Assembly (NCBI RefSeq): GCF_019443125.1
Contig: NZ_JAHYXK010000003.1
Span: forward strand, 124,001 to 188,000
DNA from: Pontibacter aydingkolensis
GTDB taxonomy: Bacteria; Bacteroidota; Bacteroidia; Cytophagales; Hymenobacteraceae
Direction: 5' to 3'
DNA length: 64,000 nt
Positions 35,539-43,060 of this stretch are shown here, piece by piece. The notes beneath the pieces are model-generated. The model saw only the letters and a program-made list of their open reading frames with translations. It was not told where the DNA came from and ran no database searches. Within the stretch, counting starts at the first letter, position 1. Each line of letters starts with the position of its first letter. The position numbers and the translations under genes are program-made.

Positions 35539-37616
35539 GAAAGTATGCCTGGCTTATACTTTTGCTCTACTTCCCTGCCCAGGCCCAGGATTACCCGCGC
35601 CAAAGTATAGATTTTGACTTGTTTGTGCAGGAGCTTTTCGCGCAGCAGGAAGAAGACGATATACCCTATGAAGACTTTTACGAAACACTTTTCCAATATT
35701 ACCAACGCCCTATAAACCTAAACAACACCACACCCGAAGAGCTGGCCTCGCTGTTTATACTTTCACGCCCCCAGATCGCCTCCTTTTTTAAGCATATTAC
35801 TGAAAACGGCAAACTGCTAAGCATCTACGAACTGCAGGCCATTCCCGATTTTGATCTGCTTACCATTTACCAGTTGGTACCATTTGTGCGTGTTGATGAT
35901 GCCGGACTTAATGCAGACCAGCGGCCTTTGTGGCATCGGGTAATAGGAGAAGACAACAACGCGCTTATACTTAGATATGAACGCACCATGCAGGAGCGCC
36001 GCGGCTACATGCCTCCAGACACCAATGGCCGCTCCAGCAGCCGCTATCTAGGCTCTCCGGATAAGGTACTTCTGCGTTACCGTGTTAGCCACACCCGCGA
36101 TTACAGTATGGGTTTTACTGCCGAAAAAGATGCCGGCGAAGAATTTACCTGGTCTCCCGGCACCCGCAGGTATGGTTTTGATTTTTATTCGGCACATCTT
36201 CAACTTTACAATAAAGGCAAATTTAAAGCGATTGCTCTTGGTGATTATCAGTTGCAGATCGGGCAAGGGTTATTACTATCGTCGGGATACAGTGTGGGCA
36301 AAGGCAGCGAAACCATAACAACAGTGAGCAGGGCAAACCTGGGAATCAGGCCTTACAGTTCAGTGCTTGAGTATGCTTTTTTCAGAGGCGCGGCTGTTAC
36401 GTATACTCTGAACCGGGTAGATGTGACAGGCTTTTACTCCAACAAGCTGGTAGATGCCAACCTGCAGGTACAGTTAGATACTCTAAGCCAGTTCAGCGAT
36501 TTTTTTACCGGTTTTCAAACTACAGGATTCCACCGCACCCCAACCGAGCTGGCTAACAAAGACCAGGTACGCGAGCAGATCTACGGCACCAACGCCAGTT
36601 ATTTGTCCCCGGACAGATCGGTGGCTGTTGGCATTACGGCATTAGGTACTCATTATAGTTCGCCTGTACAAAAAGCCGGCGCACCTTACCAGCGCTTTGA
36701 GTTTGGGGGTACCAGCAACTATAACCTTGGTGCCAACTACAGCTATACCTGGCAGAATGTGTACCTGTTCGGAGAAATAGCTATGAGTAAAAGCGGGGGC
36801 ATGGGCACTGTAAACGGCCTTATCGCGAACTTATCCAATAAGGTGGAAGTGGCGATGGTGTACCGTAACTACGCCCGTAATTTCCATACGTTTTATGGCG
36901 GAGCCTTTGGTGAGGCTACCCGCAATATTAATGAACGCGGCTTTTACACTGGCATCAAGTTAAAGCCTTTTGCCAAATGGGAACTGACCGCCTACTATGA
37001 TCGCTTCCGGTTTCCTTGGCTGCGCTACCGTGTAGATGCACCTTCCCACGGCGATGAATACTTGGTGCGTTTATACTTTAAACCTAACCGCCAGAGCAGC
37101 CTGTATGCCCAGTTTCGCACTGAAACCAAAGGATTAAATGCAGCCAACAACACAACAAGTATAGATTACGTAGCGCAGGTGCTCCGCAGAAATTACCTGT
37201 TATACTATGAGTTTGCGCCTACCAAAACTGTCTCCTTAAAATCGAGGGTGCAGTTTAGCAGTTACGAGCAGGAATCGCCGCAGCAGACAGGCTACTTAAT
37301 TGCCCAGGATATTAACTTCAACTTTGGGAACATCCGCCTCAGCAACCGCTACGCAATTTTCGACACAGACAGCTACGACACACGCCAGTATGCTTATGAG
37401 CGTGATGTGCTGTATGCTTTCTCAATACCAGCTTTTAGCGGCAAAGGCACCAGGGTATATACGTTGCTTCAGTTCAGTATTTCCAGGGATATGGATGTAT
37501 GGGTAAAGTATGGCCTTACGCATTACCGCAACCAGGATAGCATTGGATCAGGATTAGAGACAATTGAAGGCTCCAGAAGATCGGATGTAAGAGCTCAGGC
37601 AAGGTATAAGTTTTGA
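35535..37616 (+). CDS. Outer-membrane barrel protein with N-terminal helix-hairpin-helix
   Basis: A 693-residue exported protein (signal peptide to about residue 18). Residues about 55-115 form a ComEA-like helix-hairpin-helix region (NLNNTTPEELASLF and LSIYELQAIPDFD); the rest (about 130-693) has the aromatic, alternating pattern of a large beta-barrel and ends RYKF. Helix-hairpin-helix domains bind DNA nonspecifically, so a role in DNA handling at the outer membrane is possible but unproven. Start overlaps the stop of the PorV-like gene, implying coupled synthesis and perhaps a complex. Confidence 0.8.
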   Translation: MRKYAWLILLLYFPAQAQDYPRQSIDFDLFVQELFAQQEEDDIPYEDFYETLFQYYQRPINLNNTTPEELASLFILSRPQIASFFKHITENGKLLSIYELQAIPDFDLLTIYQLVPFVRVDDAGLNADQRPLWHRVIGEDNNALILRYERTMQERRGYMPPDTNGRSSSRYLGSPDKVLLRYRVSHTRDYSMGFTAEKDAGEEFTWSPGTRRYGFDFYSAHLQLYNKGKFKAIALGDYQLQIGQGLLLSSGYSVGKGSETITTVSRANLGIRPYSSVLEYAFFRGAAVTYTLNRVDVTGFYSNKLVDANLQVQLDTLSQFSDFFTGFQTTGFHRTPTELANKDQVREQIYGTNASYLSPDRSVAVGITALGTHYSSPVQKAGAPYQRFEFGGTSNYNLGANYSYTWQNVYLFGEIAMSKSGGMGTVNGLIANLSNKVEVAMVYRNYARNFHTFYGGAFGEATRNINERGFYTGIKLKPFAKWELTAYYDRFRFPWLRYRVDAPSHGDEYLVRLYFKPNRQSSLYAQFRTETKGLNAANNTTSIDYVAQVLRRNYLLYYEFAPTKTVSLKSRVQFSSYEQESPQQTGYLIAQDINFNFGNIRLSNRYAIFDTDSYDTRQYAYERDVLYAFSIPAFSGKGTRVYTLLQFSISRDMDVWVKYGLTHYRNQDSIGSGLETIEGSRRSDVRAQARYKF

Positions 37617-37702
37617 GATATACACCTTTTAATTAAAGCTGTTGCTTATCCGCTGTTTTACCAAGCAGAGCTGGTTGAGCCGTTCTACAGTAATTGTTTA
37701 AA

Positions 37703-38314
37703 CTACTTTACCAAATGCTTTAACGGCTTACAACTATCTTTTACACTGGCACCAATTACCTGCCCGTCGTGGCTGAACTCCAGATGGCAGCACTCCATAA
37801 ACAAGGCCTTTAATTTATCGCGCCCACGCTGCACCCGCGACTTTGCCCCGGAGTAGGATATACCCAACCGTTCAGCAATTTCTTTCTGGCTGATCTCTTC
37901 CAGTTCGCTCAGGCGCAGTGCTTCGGCATACTCTTGTGGCAGCAGGTTAATAAGGGGTTCTACCAGCGCTTCCACATCGTGGCGGGTGTCTTCAGGCAGT
38001 TCCCCCTCTGTCAACTCCAGGTCGGCTATACTTTCGCGGCGGCTGTTCTCTCTAAAAAAGTCGTACACGGCGTTGCGGGTAATCTGGTACAGCCAGGCCT
38101 TGGTATTCTTTACCTCCTCCAACTGCTCACAGTTCTTGTATACTTTCAGGTAAAGCTGCTGCAGAATATCGTTAGCCTCATCTTTATCCAGAATACGCTT
38201 CTGTACAAAGCCTTTCAGTTGGGCCTCATACGCCAGAAACACAGGGGCCACTGCAGCGCAACTGTCAGCGGCAGGCTTTGAATTTTCGTTTGGGGTGGTA
38301 CAGCAGTTTTCCAT
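37703..38314 (-). CDS. sigZ: RNA polymerase sigma factor SigZ
   Basis: A 203-residue ECF-type sigma factor. Region 2 spans about 25-95 (AYEAQLKGFVQKRI, DANDILQQLYLKVYKN-like helix, AWLYQITRNAVYDFFR) and region 4 about 115-170 with the helix-turn-helix EISQKEIAERLGISYSGAKSRVQRGR. The C-terminal extension carries FMECCHLEF and a later Cys, the SigZ hallmark, perhaps a metal or thiol sensor (inference). No anti-sigma gene is adjacent. The gene lies 86 bases downstream of the ArsI/CadI-like gene on the same strand. Confidence 0.9.
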   Translation of the reverse strand: MENCCTTPNENSKPAADSCAAVAPVFLAYEAQLKGFVQKRILDKDEANDILQQLYLKVYKNCEQLEEVKNTKAWLYQITRNAVYDFFRENSRRESIADLELTEGELPEDTRHDVEALVEPLINLLPQEYAEALRLSELEEISQKEIAERLGISYSGAKSRVQRGRDKLKALFMECCHLEFSHDGQVIGASVKDSCKPLKHLVK

Positions 38315-38400
38315 ACTTAAATAAACGAAAATTATAAAAATAAAGCAGCAGCTACAAGTATAAATAACCTGCCGCTGCTGCCTCTTAGTTTTATTTTGTA

Positions 38401-38823
38401 CTAAATGGCGGGTGCTGTTTCTGGTTTTGTGGTTCTGGCATTTGCGCCTTCGCCGTATACTGTGGCATCTCCGAAAGTATAAAATGCTTCCCAGTCTACG
38501 CCCTGCGGATCAGTTATCCACGATTTTTCTGACTTGGCATAGCAGCAGGTACATTTTCCCTCTTCACGGATGGCGCCTTTTGCCTCTTTTAGTCTGCCGT
38601 ATACTTCGGTTAGTTCCTCTTCGCTTTCTGCCTGTATGCCCAGGTGCTCTATACCTGCGTTTTCAGGATGCAGCGATATAGCAAAGTTTATTCTTGGGTC
38701 CTCCAGCATCCACTTGGCATAATCTTCTTTTTGCACAGTGGGCGTAGTGCCGAAAAGGGCAGTATAAAATGCAACAGACTCATTCAGCTCTTTTACTCTT
38801 ACATTAACGTGAAATCTTTTCAT
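38401..38823 (-). CDS. ArsI/CadI-like heavy-metal resistance enzyme
   Basis: A 140-residue VOC-fold protein of the ArsI/CadI family; ArsI breaks the carbon-arsenic bond of trivalent organoarsenicals using Fe(II). The likely metal ligands His5, His60 and Glu112 and the vicinal thiols Cys93-Cys94 (in CTCCYAKSEK) are all present. Unusually strong AAAGGAG ribosome-binding site 9 bases before the ATG. It precedes sigZ and an upstream hairpin lies at 38891-38924. The nearby absence of arsR, arsC or an arsenite pump means this is a reduced arsenic locus, or that CadI-like metal binding is the role. Confidence 0.88.
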   Translation of the reverse strand: MKRFHVNVRVKELNESVAFYTALFGTTPTVQKEDYAKWMLEDPRINFAISLHPENAGIEHLGIQAESEEELTEVYGRLKEAKGAIREEGKCTCCYAKSEKSWITDPQGVDWEAFYTFGDATVYGEGANARTTKPETAPAI

Positions 38824-39221
38824 GGCTTATCTCCTTTAAGGTTTTTCTTTTTCGATTACACCCTGATGACGGAGCCGCCTTTAAAAAGACGCAGCCCTTT
38901 GCAAAAAAATTTACAAAGGGCTGCAGAATAATTATTTAAGTAAGATAATCTTTTGAAGAATGTTTGGAATTGCAATGGCTTACTGAACAACTTCTCCAGC
39001 ACGTCGTTGATAACACGCTACTCAGTTAGTTCTAGCAATAGGAATATAATTTCAGTGAATTAACTAGTTATCCTATCGCATTAGTTAGTTGGTAAAAAGT
39101 AGTAGAATAGCGCAGCCACTGCAGCACCGTACTATAGGCTTAGGTTATCGTACTTGCATCTGATAGCTTGCACTTACCTATAATTTGCCATACCTTTCTC
39201 CTTTGATCGTCAAATCTACCT
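38824..39221. other. Intergenic region with one hairpin
   Basis: About 400 bases between divergent genes. It holds the hairpin at 38891-38924 and promoter-like AT-rich DNA; no convincing gene. Confidence 0.5.
38891..38924 (-). promoter_or_regulatory. Terminator-like hairpin in the leader of the ArsI/CadI gene
   Basis: GCAGCCCTTTG / CAAAGGGCTGC (11 bp) around a 12-base AT-rich loop. Read on the minus strand it is followed by GTCTTTTT, the pattern of an intrinsic terminator, yet no gene precedes it on that strand, and it lies 68 bases before the ATG. It may therefore be a leader attenuator (inference). Confidence 0.5.
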
Positions 39222-39917
39222 ATGAAAAAAATTTCTCTATTGTTTCTGGTATGTTTTTGCACAGCAGTTCAGGCACAGCAAAACCGCGCCTCTGTAAAAG
39301 CTATGCGTGTTAAGGCTGCTATGCTGAAAGCCATGGGCGGAGAGGAAACAATAAAAGGTGTGGACTACTTTAATTATAGTATAAATAGAACTGCCTACAA
39401 TACCGACACTACAGTTACCCGCACATACTTTGTCCTGGATTTAAACAACAGGTTTATTACCGAAACAAGTTACACTCCAACCGATACCATAATAAAGGAA
39501 ATTGGCGCAGGTAGCTCCTGGTTAACCAAAGCTGGCGTAAAAATGCCTCTGCCTATCGAAGACAAGCAGAGGCTACAGCGAACATTTTATACCAACTTTC
39601 TTCCCATGCTCCAGAATGACACATTGGTTTACAAGTATAAAATGCGCACAAAGTATAAAGGCAGGCAGGTTGATGTACTGCAAGTATACATGCCAGACAA
39701 GCAAACTCTAATTATGGATATGTTTGTTGATACCAAGAACGGCAGTATACTTACCTCCTCCAGACCCGACGATAAAACCGGAAAGTATACATACTATGCT
39801 GATGAACTGGATTATCAGCCGATAGGTAAAGGTGTAATTTTTCCGTTAGTGTACCAGATTTGGGTTAACGAAAGTATGGTAACAGAGGGTAAGTTTGAAA
39901 ATGTAGTAGTGGAGTAA
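39222..39917 (+). CDS. Exported LolA-like hypothetical protein
   Basis: A 231-residue exported protein with signal peptide (cleaved after VQA, near residue 19). The rest is rich in beta strands with repeated Thr/Tyr and resembles the half-barrel LolA/outer-membrane lipoprotein-sorting fold (for example DTTVTRTYFVLDLNNRF, then TDTIIKEIG), a fold common in Bacteroidota proteins of unknown role. Isolated gene with a strong terminator. Function unknown. Confidence 0.7.
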   Translation: MKKISLLFLVCFCTAVQAQQNRASVKAMRVKAAMLKAMGGEETIKGVDYFNYSINRTAYNTDTTVTRTYFVLDLNNRFITETSYTPTDTIIKEIGAGSSWLTKAGVKMPLPIEDKQRLQRTFYTNFLPMLQNDTLVYKYKMRTKYKGRQVDVLQVYMPDKQTLIMDMFVDTKNGSILTSSRPDDKTGKYTYYADELDYQPIGKGVIFPLVYQIWVNESMVTEGKFENVVVE

Positions 39918-39924
39918 CACAAAA

Positions 39925-39966
39925 AAACGGAGCAGTTGTTAAGGGTGTGGTACAACTGCTCCGTTT
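39925..39966. terminator. Bidirectional intrinsic terminator
   Basis: Perfect 15-bp stem, left arm AAACGGAGCAGTTGT, 12-base loop, right arm ending CCGTTT, between convergent genes. Confidence 0.88.
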
Positions 39967-39992
39967 ACTGCTATAGAAAGGTTTTTACTTTA

Positions 39993-40361
39993 CTATAGAA
40001 AGGATGAATAATTTACTTTGTTTGTCCAGAAGTTGCGGCATGCCTCGCGCTGCTCCTCAATAAATTTAGCATCGCGCTTCAGTTCCTTCCAGTTACCGAG
40101 GCCAAGACGTTCACATAACCTGAAAAAATTGTCTCCCTGGTTCTTCTGTCCTTTAACCTGAACAAGGCTGCTCAGTAGGGGCCGGCCGTTCTTATACTCG
40201 CTCTCCGAAATTTCATCAATTACTTCAGTAAGCATTGATTTCTCGTGTGAATTATCGAGGTTTAGTCCCAGCTCTGCTTCGTAAATAAGATTTTGGAAGG
40301 TCATCAGGTTAGCCCTGCCGCGAGCTACTTGAATTAGTTTCTTTCGTACGCGTGTGTTCAT
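39993..40361 (-). CDS. Conserved-looking hypothetical protein
   Basis: A 122-residue, mostly helical, charged cytoplasmic protein with no recognisable motif (starts MNTRVRKKLIQVARGRAN). The charge pattern suggests a protein or nucleic-acid binding role. It is separated by 173 bases from the DNA-repair-type operon upstream and shares a terminator with the convergent gene at 39222. I believe similar proteins occur in related Bacteroidota, but cannot confirm that here. Confidence 0.6.
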   Translation of the reverse strand: MNTRVRKKLIQVARGRANLMTFQNLIYEAELGLNLDNSHEKSMLTEVIDEISESEYKNGRPLLSSLVQVKGQKNQGDNFFRLCERLGLGNWKELKRDAKFIEEQREACRNFWTNKVNYSSFL

Positions 40362-40534
40362 AATGCGGAAAATGGTTTAATTTAAGATAGGTTACCTATG
40401 GCTACAGGTTTTGGGTCTTGTAGCGTTCCCTATTTGTACAATAAAAGATCTATATATTGTTTTAAACGTATTTTTTGGAGGAATAGTTTCGCAGGTGGTG
40501 CAATTTTGTGGTAATCGCTATAATCTTTGTTCTT

Positions 40535-41326
40535 CTACTGGCTAATGCGCGCCTGAAGCCCTCTGGGCTGTTTTTCTGAAAGGTATTTCCAGTAGCGTTT
40601 GGGGATGTGCCTTAAGTGCAGCTTTGGGTTTTTACGCTCAGGTATGTTCACATTATCGAAGTATACTTGCCACAGTTGCTTATACTTATCTTCTTCTTCG
40701 GCAAATGCATTTACAGGCATTGCTCCGTGCCGTTGGTTTTGGGGCAGATCAAGGTTAACGAGAGAGACAGTATGCAGATCGTAGTAGGCGCCGTATCTAC
40801 GCTGCGTATCATAAATGGCCCAGCGCTGGTCTGCATAGCGTTTTTCAAAGTGCTGTATGATCAGGGGCAATACGTTAAAATCCGGGGAAATGGTTGCGTA
40901 GTATAAACCGTCGGCTGTTTTCTGGAATCGTACAAAAGCCTCCATGCGGTGCTTTTCCCGGAACATTTGCTTTGCAGCCTGCTGCACCTGCAGTACACAG
41001 GAGGCGGCGTAGTTATCTTCTATACTTTGGCTTGAATCGAAGGCCAGTTTTATGTAACTGAAGATGAGCATCTCGAAACCGGGTTGTTCCCACAGAAAAG
41101 TATGGTATAAAGCTTTAAGCGCCGTTACACTTAACTTTTTTTGAAGACCTTTCCATACCCTGCTCACTTTCTCTTCGCCGGTGGCAATGGCTATGGTCTG
41201 GCCAAACATAATAGGCTGCGCCAAATTCTCCTGCTCAATGGCAGTAGGCCAGGCTTTGCGCTCATACGCCTCAAACACCACAGTTAGTAGTCCTTCAAAA
41301 GTGCCGTCGTAAGTATAAAGACACAT
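40535..41326 (-). CDS. DUF4130 / TIGR03915-like DNA metabolism protein
   Basis: A 263-residue protein matching, from memory, the TIGR03915/DUF4130 family (putative DNA metabolism protein): YTYDGTFEGLLTVVFEAYERK start, and the characteristic C-terminal segment with YWKYLSEKQPRGLQ. In many bacteria this family is fused or linked to a uracil-DNA glycosylase-like domain and to a radical SAM protein; no glycosylase is encoded in this window. It is the third gene of an operon with the radical SAM gene at 41562 and the small basic gene between them. Its biochemical activity is unknown. Confidence 0.85.
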   Translation of the reverse strand: MCLYTYDGTFEGLLTVVFEAYERKAWPTAIEQENLAQPIMFGQTIAIATGEEKVSRVWKGLQKKLSVTALKALYHTFLWEQPGFEMLIFSYIKLAFDSSQSIEDNYAASCVLQVQQAAKQMFREKHRMEAFVRFQKTADGLYYATISPDFNVLPLIIQHFEKRYADQRWAIYDTQRRYGAYYDLHTVSLVNLDLPQNQRHGAMPVNAFAEEEDKYKQLWQVYFDNVNIPERKNPKLHLRHIPKRYWKYLSEKQPRGLQARISQ

Positions 41327-41338
41327 GACCAGCGTTGT

Positions 41339-41545
41339 TTATTTGTGGCCGTTTGCCGCCGCTCTGTTCTTCTCGCTTGTCTCCGTCTGCATTCTGGCCG
41401 ATAGGTTCTTAAGCTGTGGCACTAGCATGTTCAGTTTGCAGTAAAGCGATACACGGGCAACTTTCTGGTTCTTTCTCATAACAATAACTTTCTTAGCTTG
41501 TATGTTTTGGTTCGTATTTGCTGATTTCTTTTTTGTAGAGGCCAT
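41339..41545 (-). CDS. Small basic protein inside the radical SAM/DUF4130 operon
   Basis: A 68-residue, strongly basic protein (about 13 Lys and 5 Arg) without Trp. Its ATG lies 16 bases after the stop of the radical SAM gene and its stop 12 bases before the ATG of the DUF4130 gene, so all three are co-transcribed. The N-terminus is Lys/Asn/Gln-rich and likely flexible; the middle (ARVSLYCKLNMLVPQLKNL) could form a helix. Nucleic-acid binding is a natural guess. I do not recognise a family. Confidence 0.6.
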   Translation of the reverse strand: MASTKKKSANTNQNIQAKKVIVMRKNQKVARVSLYCKLNMLVPQLKNLSARMQTETSEKNRAAANGHK

Positions 41546-41561
41546 AGTACTGCACTTAAAT

Positions 41562-42827
41562 TCAGCCTACCTGCTTAAACAGGTCTAACTGTTGTGTTAA
41601 CAATGCGCTTCTCACAGAGCCGTCGCCGAAAAGGATGCGTCGCTTCAGGGTCTGCGAATCAAAATCCTGACGGTACATAGTTCTGGTCTGGCAGGTAATA
41701 AAATATTTTGCCCGCTTAAGCACTACTCCCATCTGGCGCAGGTTGTCAAAATTCAAAGGTGTAAAACGCCTGGCCGATACGATCTTCTTTGCCGACTTTA
41801 CTCCTATGCCCGGTACTCTCAAGATCATCTCGTAATCTGCCGTGTTTATCTCTACCGGAAACATGTGCCGGTTACGTAAGGCCCAACCCAGTTTAGGGTC
41901 AATATCCAGATCCAGGTGCGGGTTTTGTTCATCAACAATTTCCTGCACATTAAATCCGTAAAAGCGCATCAGCCAGTCGGCCTGGTAAATGCGGTTCTCC
42001 CGGATAATAGGCGGCTCTGTAATAATTGGCAACCTGTTATCGCTGCTAATGGGCACGTAGCCGGAATAGTAAACACGCTTCAGGCTATACTCTTTATATA
42101 ACTGGTTAGAGAGCTGCAGAATCTGATGGTCGTTCTCCGATGAAGCTCCTACTATTAGCTGCGTACTCTGCCCTGCCGGTGCAAAAGCAGGAGCCGACTT
42201 AAACAGTTGCTTTTCTTCTTTTGCCAGTACCAACTGATCTTTTATACTACCCATAGGCAGCAAAATCTCTTTATAGTTCTTTTCAGGCGCCAGTTGCTGC
42301 AGGCTCGTCTCGGAAGGCAGCTCAATATTCACACTTAATCTGTCAGCATACAGCCCTGCTTCTTTTATCAGTTCGTCGCTGGCTCCAGGTATGGTTTTCA
42401 GGTGGATGTATCCGTTAAACTTATGCTCCTGACGCAGCTTTTTTGCCACACGCACCAGGCGCTCCATCGTATAGTCGGCATCTTTAAAAATACCGGAGCT
42501 AAGGAACAGGCCCTCGATATAGTTGCGCCGGTAAAAGTTTATGGTAAGATCTACCACCTCCTGCACTGTAAAGGCAGCGCGTTTTATATCGTTGCTTTTG
42601 CGGGTAACGCAGTAGGCACAATCAAAAATACAATGGTTGGTAAGCAGTATCTTTAACAACGAAACGCAACGGCCATCTTCAGTATAGCTATGGCAAATAC
42701 CCATACCCTCAGCATTACCTAAGCCTTTGTTCTCGTTTTTTCGTTTAGCACCGCTAGATGAGCAGGAAACATCATACTTTGCAGCATCTGCTAATATCGT
42801 TAGTTTCTCCGTAATTCTGCTATCCAT
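41562..42827 (-). CDS. Radical SAM protein, putative DNA modification/repair (TIGR03916-like)
   Basis: A 421-residue radical SAM protein with the 4Fe-4S triad CIFDCAYC (Cys66, Cys70, Cys73) followed by a TIM-barrel with the LFLSSGIFKDADYT segment. The C-terminal part has a helix-hairpin-helix DNA-binding motif (ILRVPGIGVKSAKKIVSAR, about 330-348). Family recall: the TIGR03916 proteins (rSAM linked to UDG) are a conserved companion of the DUF4130 protein encoded downstream. The extra Cys22, Cys45 and Cys54 are worth noting. The substrate is unknown. First gene of the operon. Confidence 0.9.
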   Translation of the reverse strand: MDSRITEKLTILADAAKYDVSCSSSGAKRKNENKGLGNAEGMGICHSYTEDGRCVSLLKILLTNHCIFDCAYCVTRKSNDIKRAAFTVQEVVDLTINFYRRNYIEGLFLSSGIFKDADYTMERLVRVAKKLRQEHKFNGYIHLKTIPGASDELIKEAGLYADRLSVNIELPSETSLQQLAPEKNYKEILLPMGSIKDQLVLAKEEKQLFKSAPAFAPAGQSTQLIVGASSENDHQILQLSNQLYKEYSLKRVYYSGYVPISSDNRLPIITEPPIIRENRIYQADWLMRFYGFNVQEIVDEQNPHLDLDIDPKLGWALRNRHMFPVEINTADYEMILRVPGIGVKSAKKIVSARRFTPLNFDNLRQMGVVLKRAKYFITCQTRTMYRQDFDSQTLKRRILFGDGSVRSALLTQQLDLFKQVG

Positions 42828-43060
42828 TTGCTTAACTCTTTGTTGGTAAGACGGTTTAAAGGTACAACTTTTGCCTAAGCAAACCCAATATTTTTAGCAT
42901 TTATTTATCAACCATGTTTTCAACACCCTAAATATGCTAATATAATTAGTAGTTAGATTTTGCTTTTGTACAAGCATAAGGTGCTAAAAATAGCCTGACG
43001 AACACATCTACAGTGATTAATCGTTATATTAGGAAGCTTATATTGCCTGACCAGTTTACA

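Noticed and set aside
38644-38931. Open frame opposite the start of the ArsI/CadI-like gene
   Set aside because: No motif; overlaps the conserved gene's ribosome-binding site and leader hairpin.
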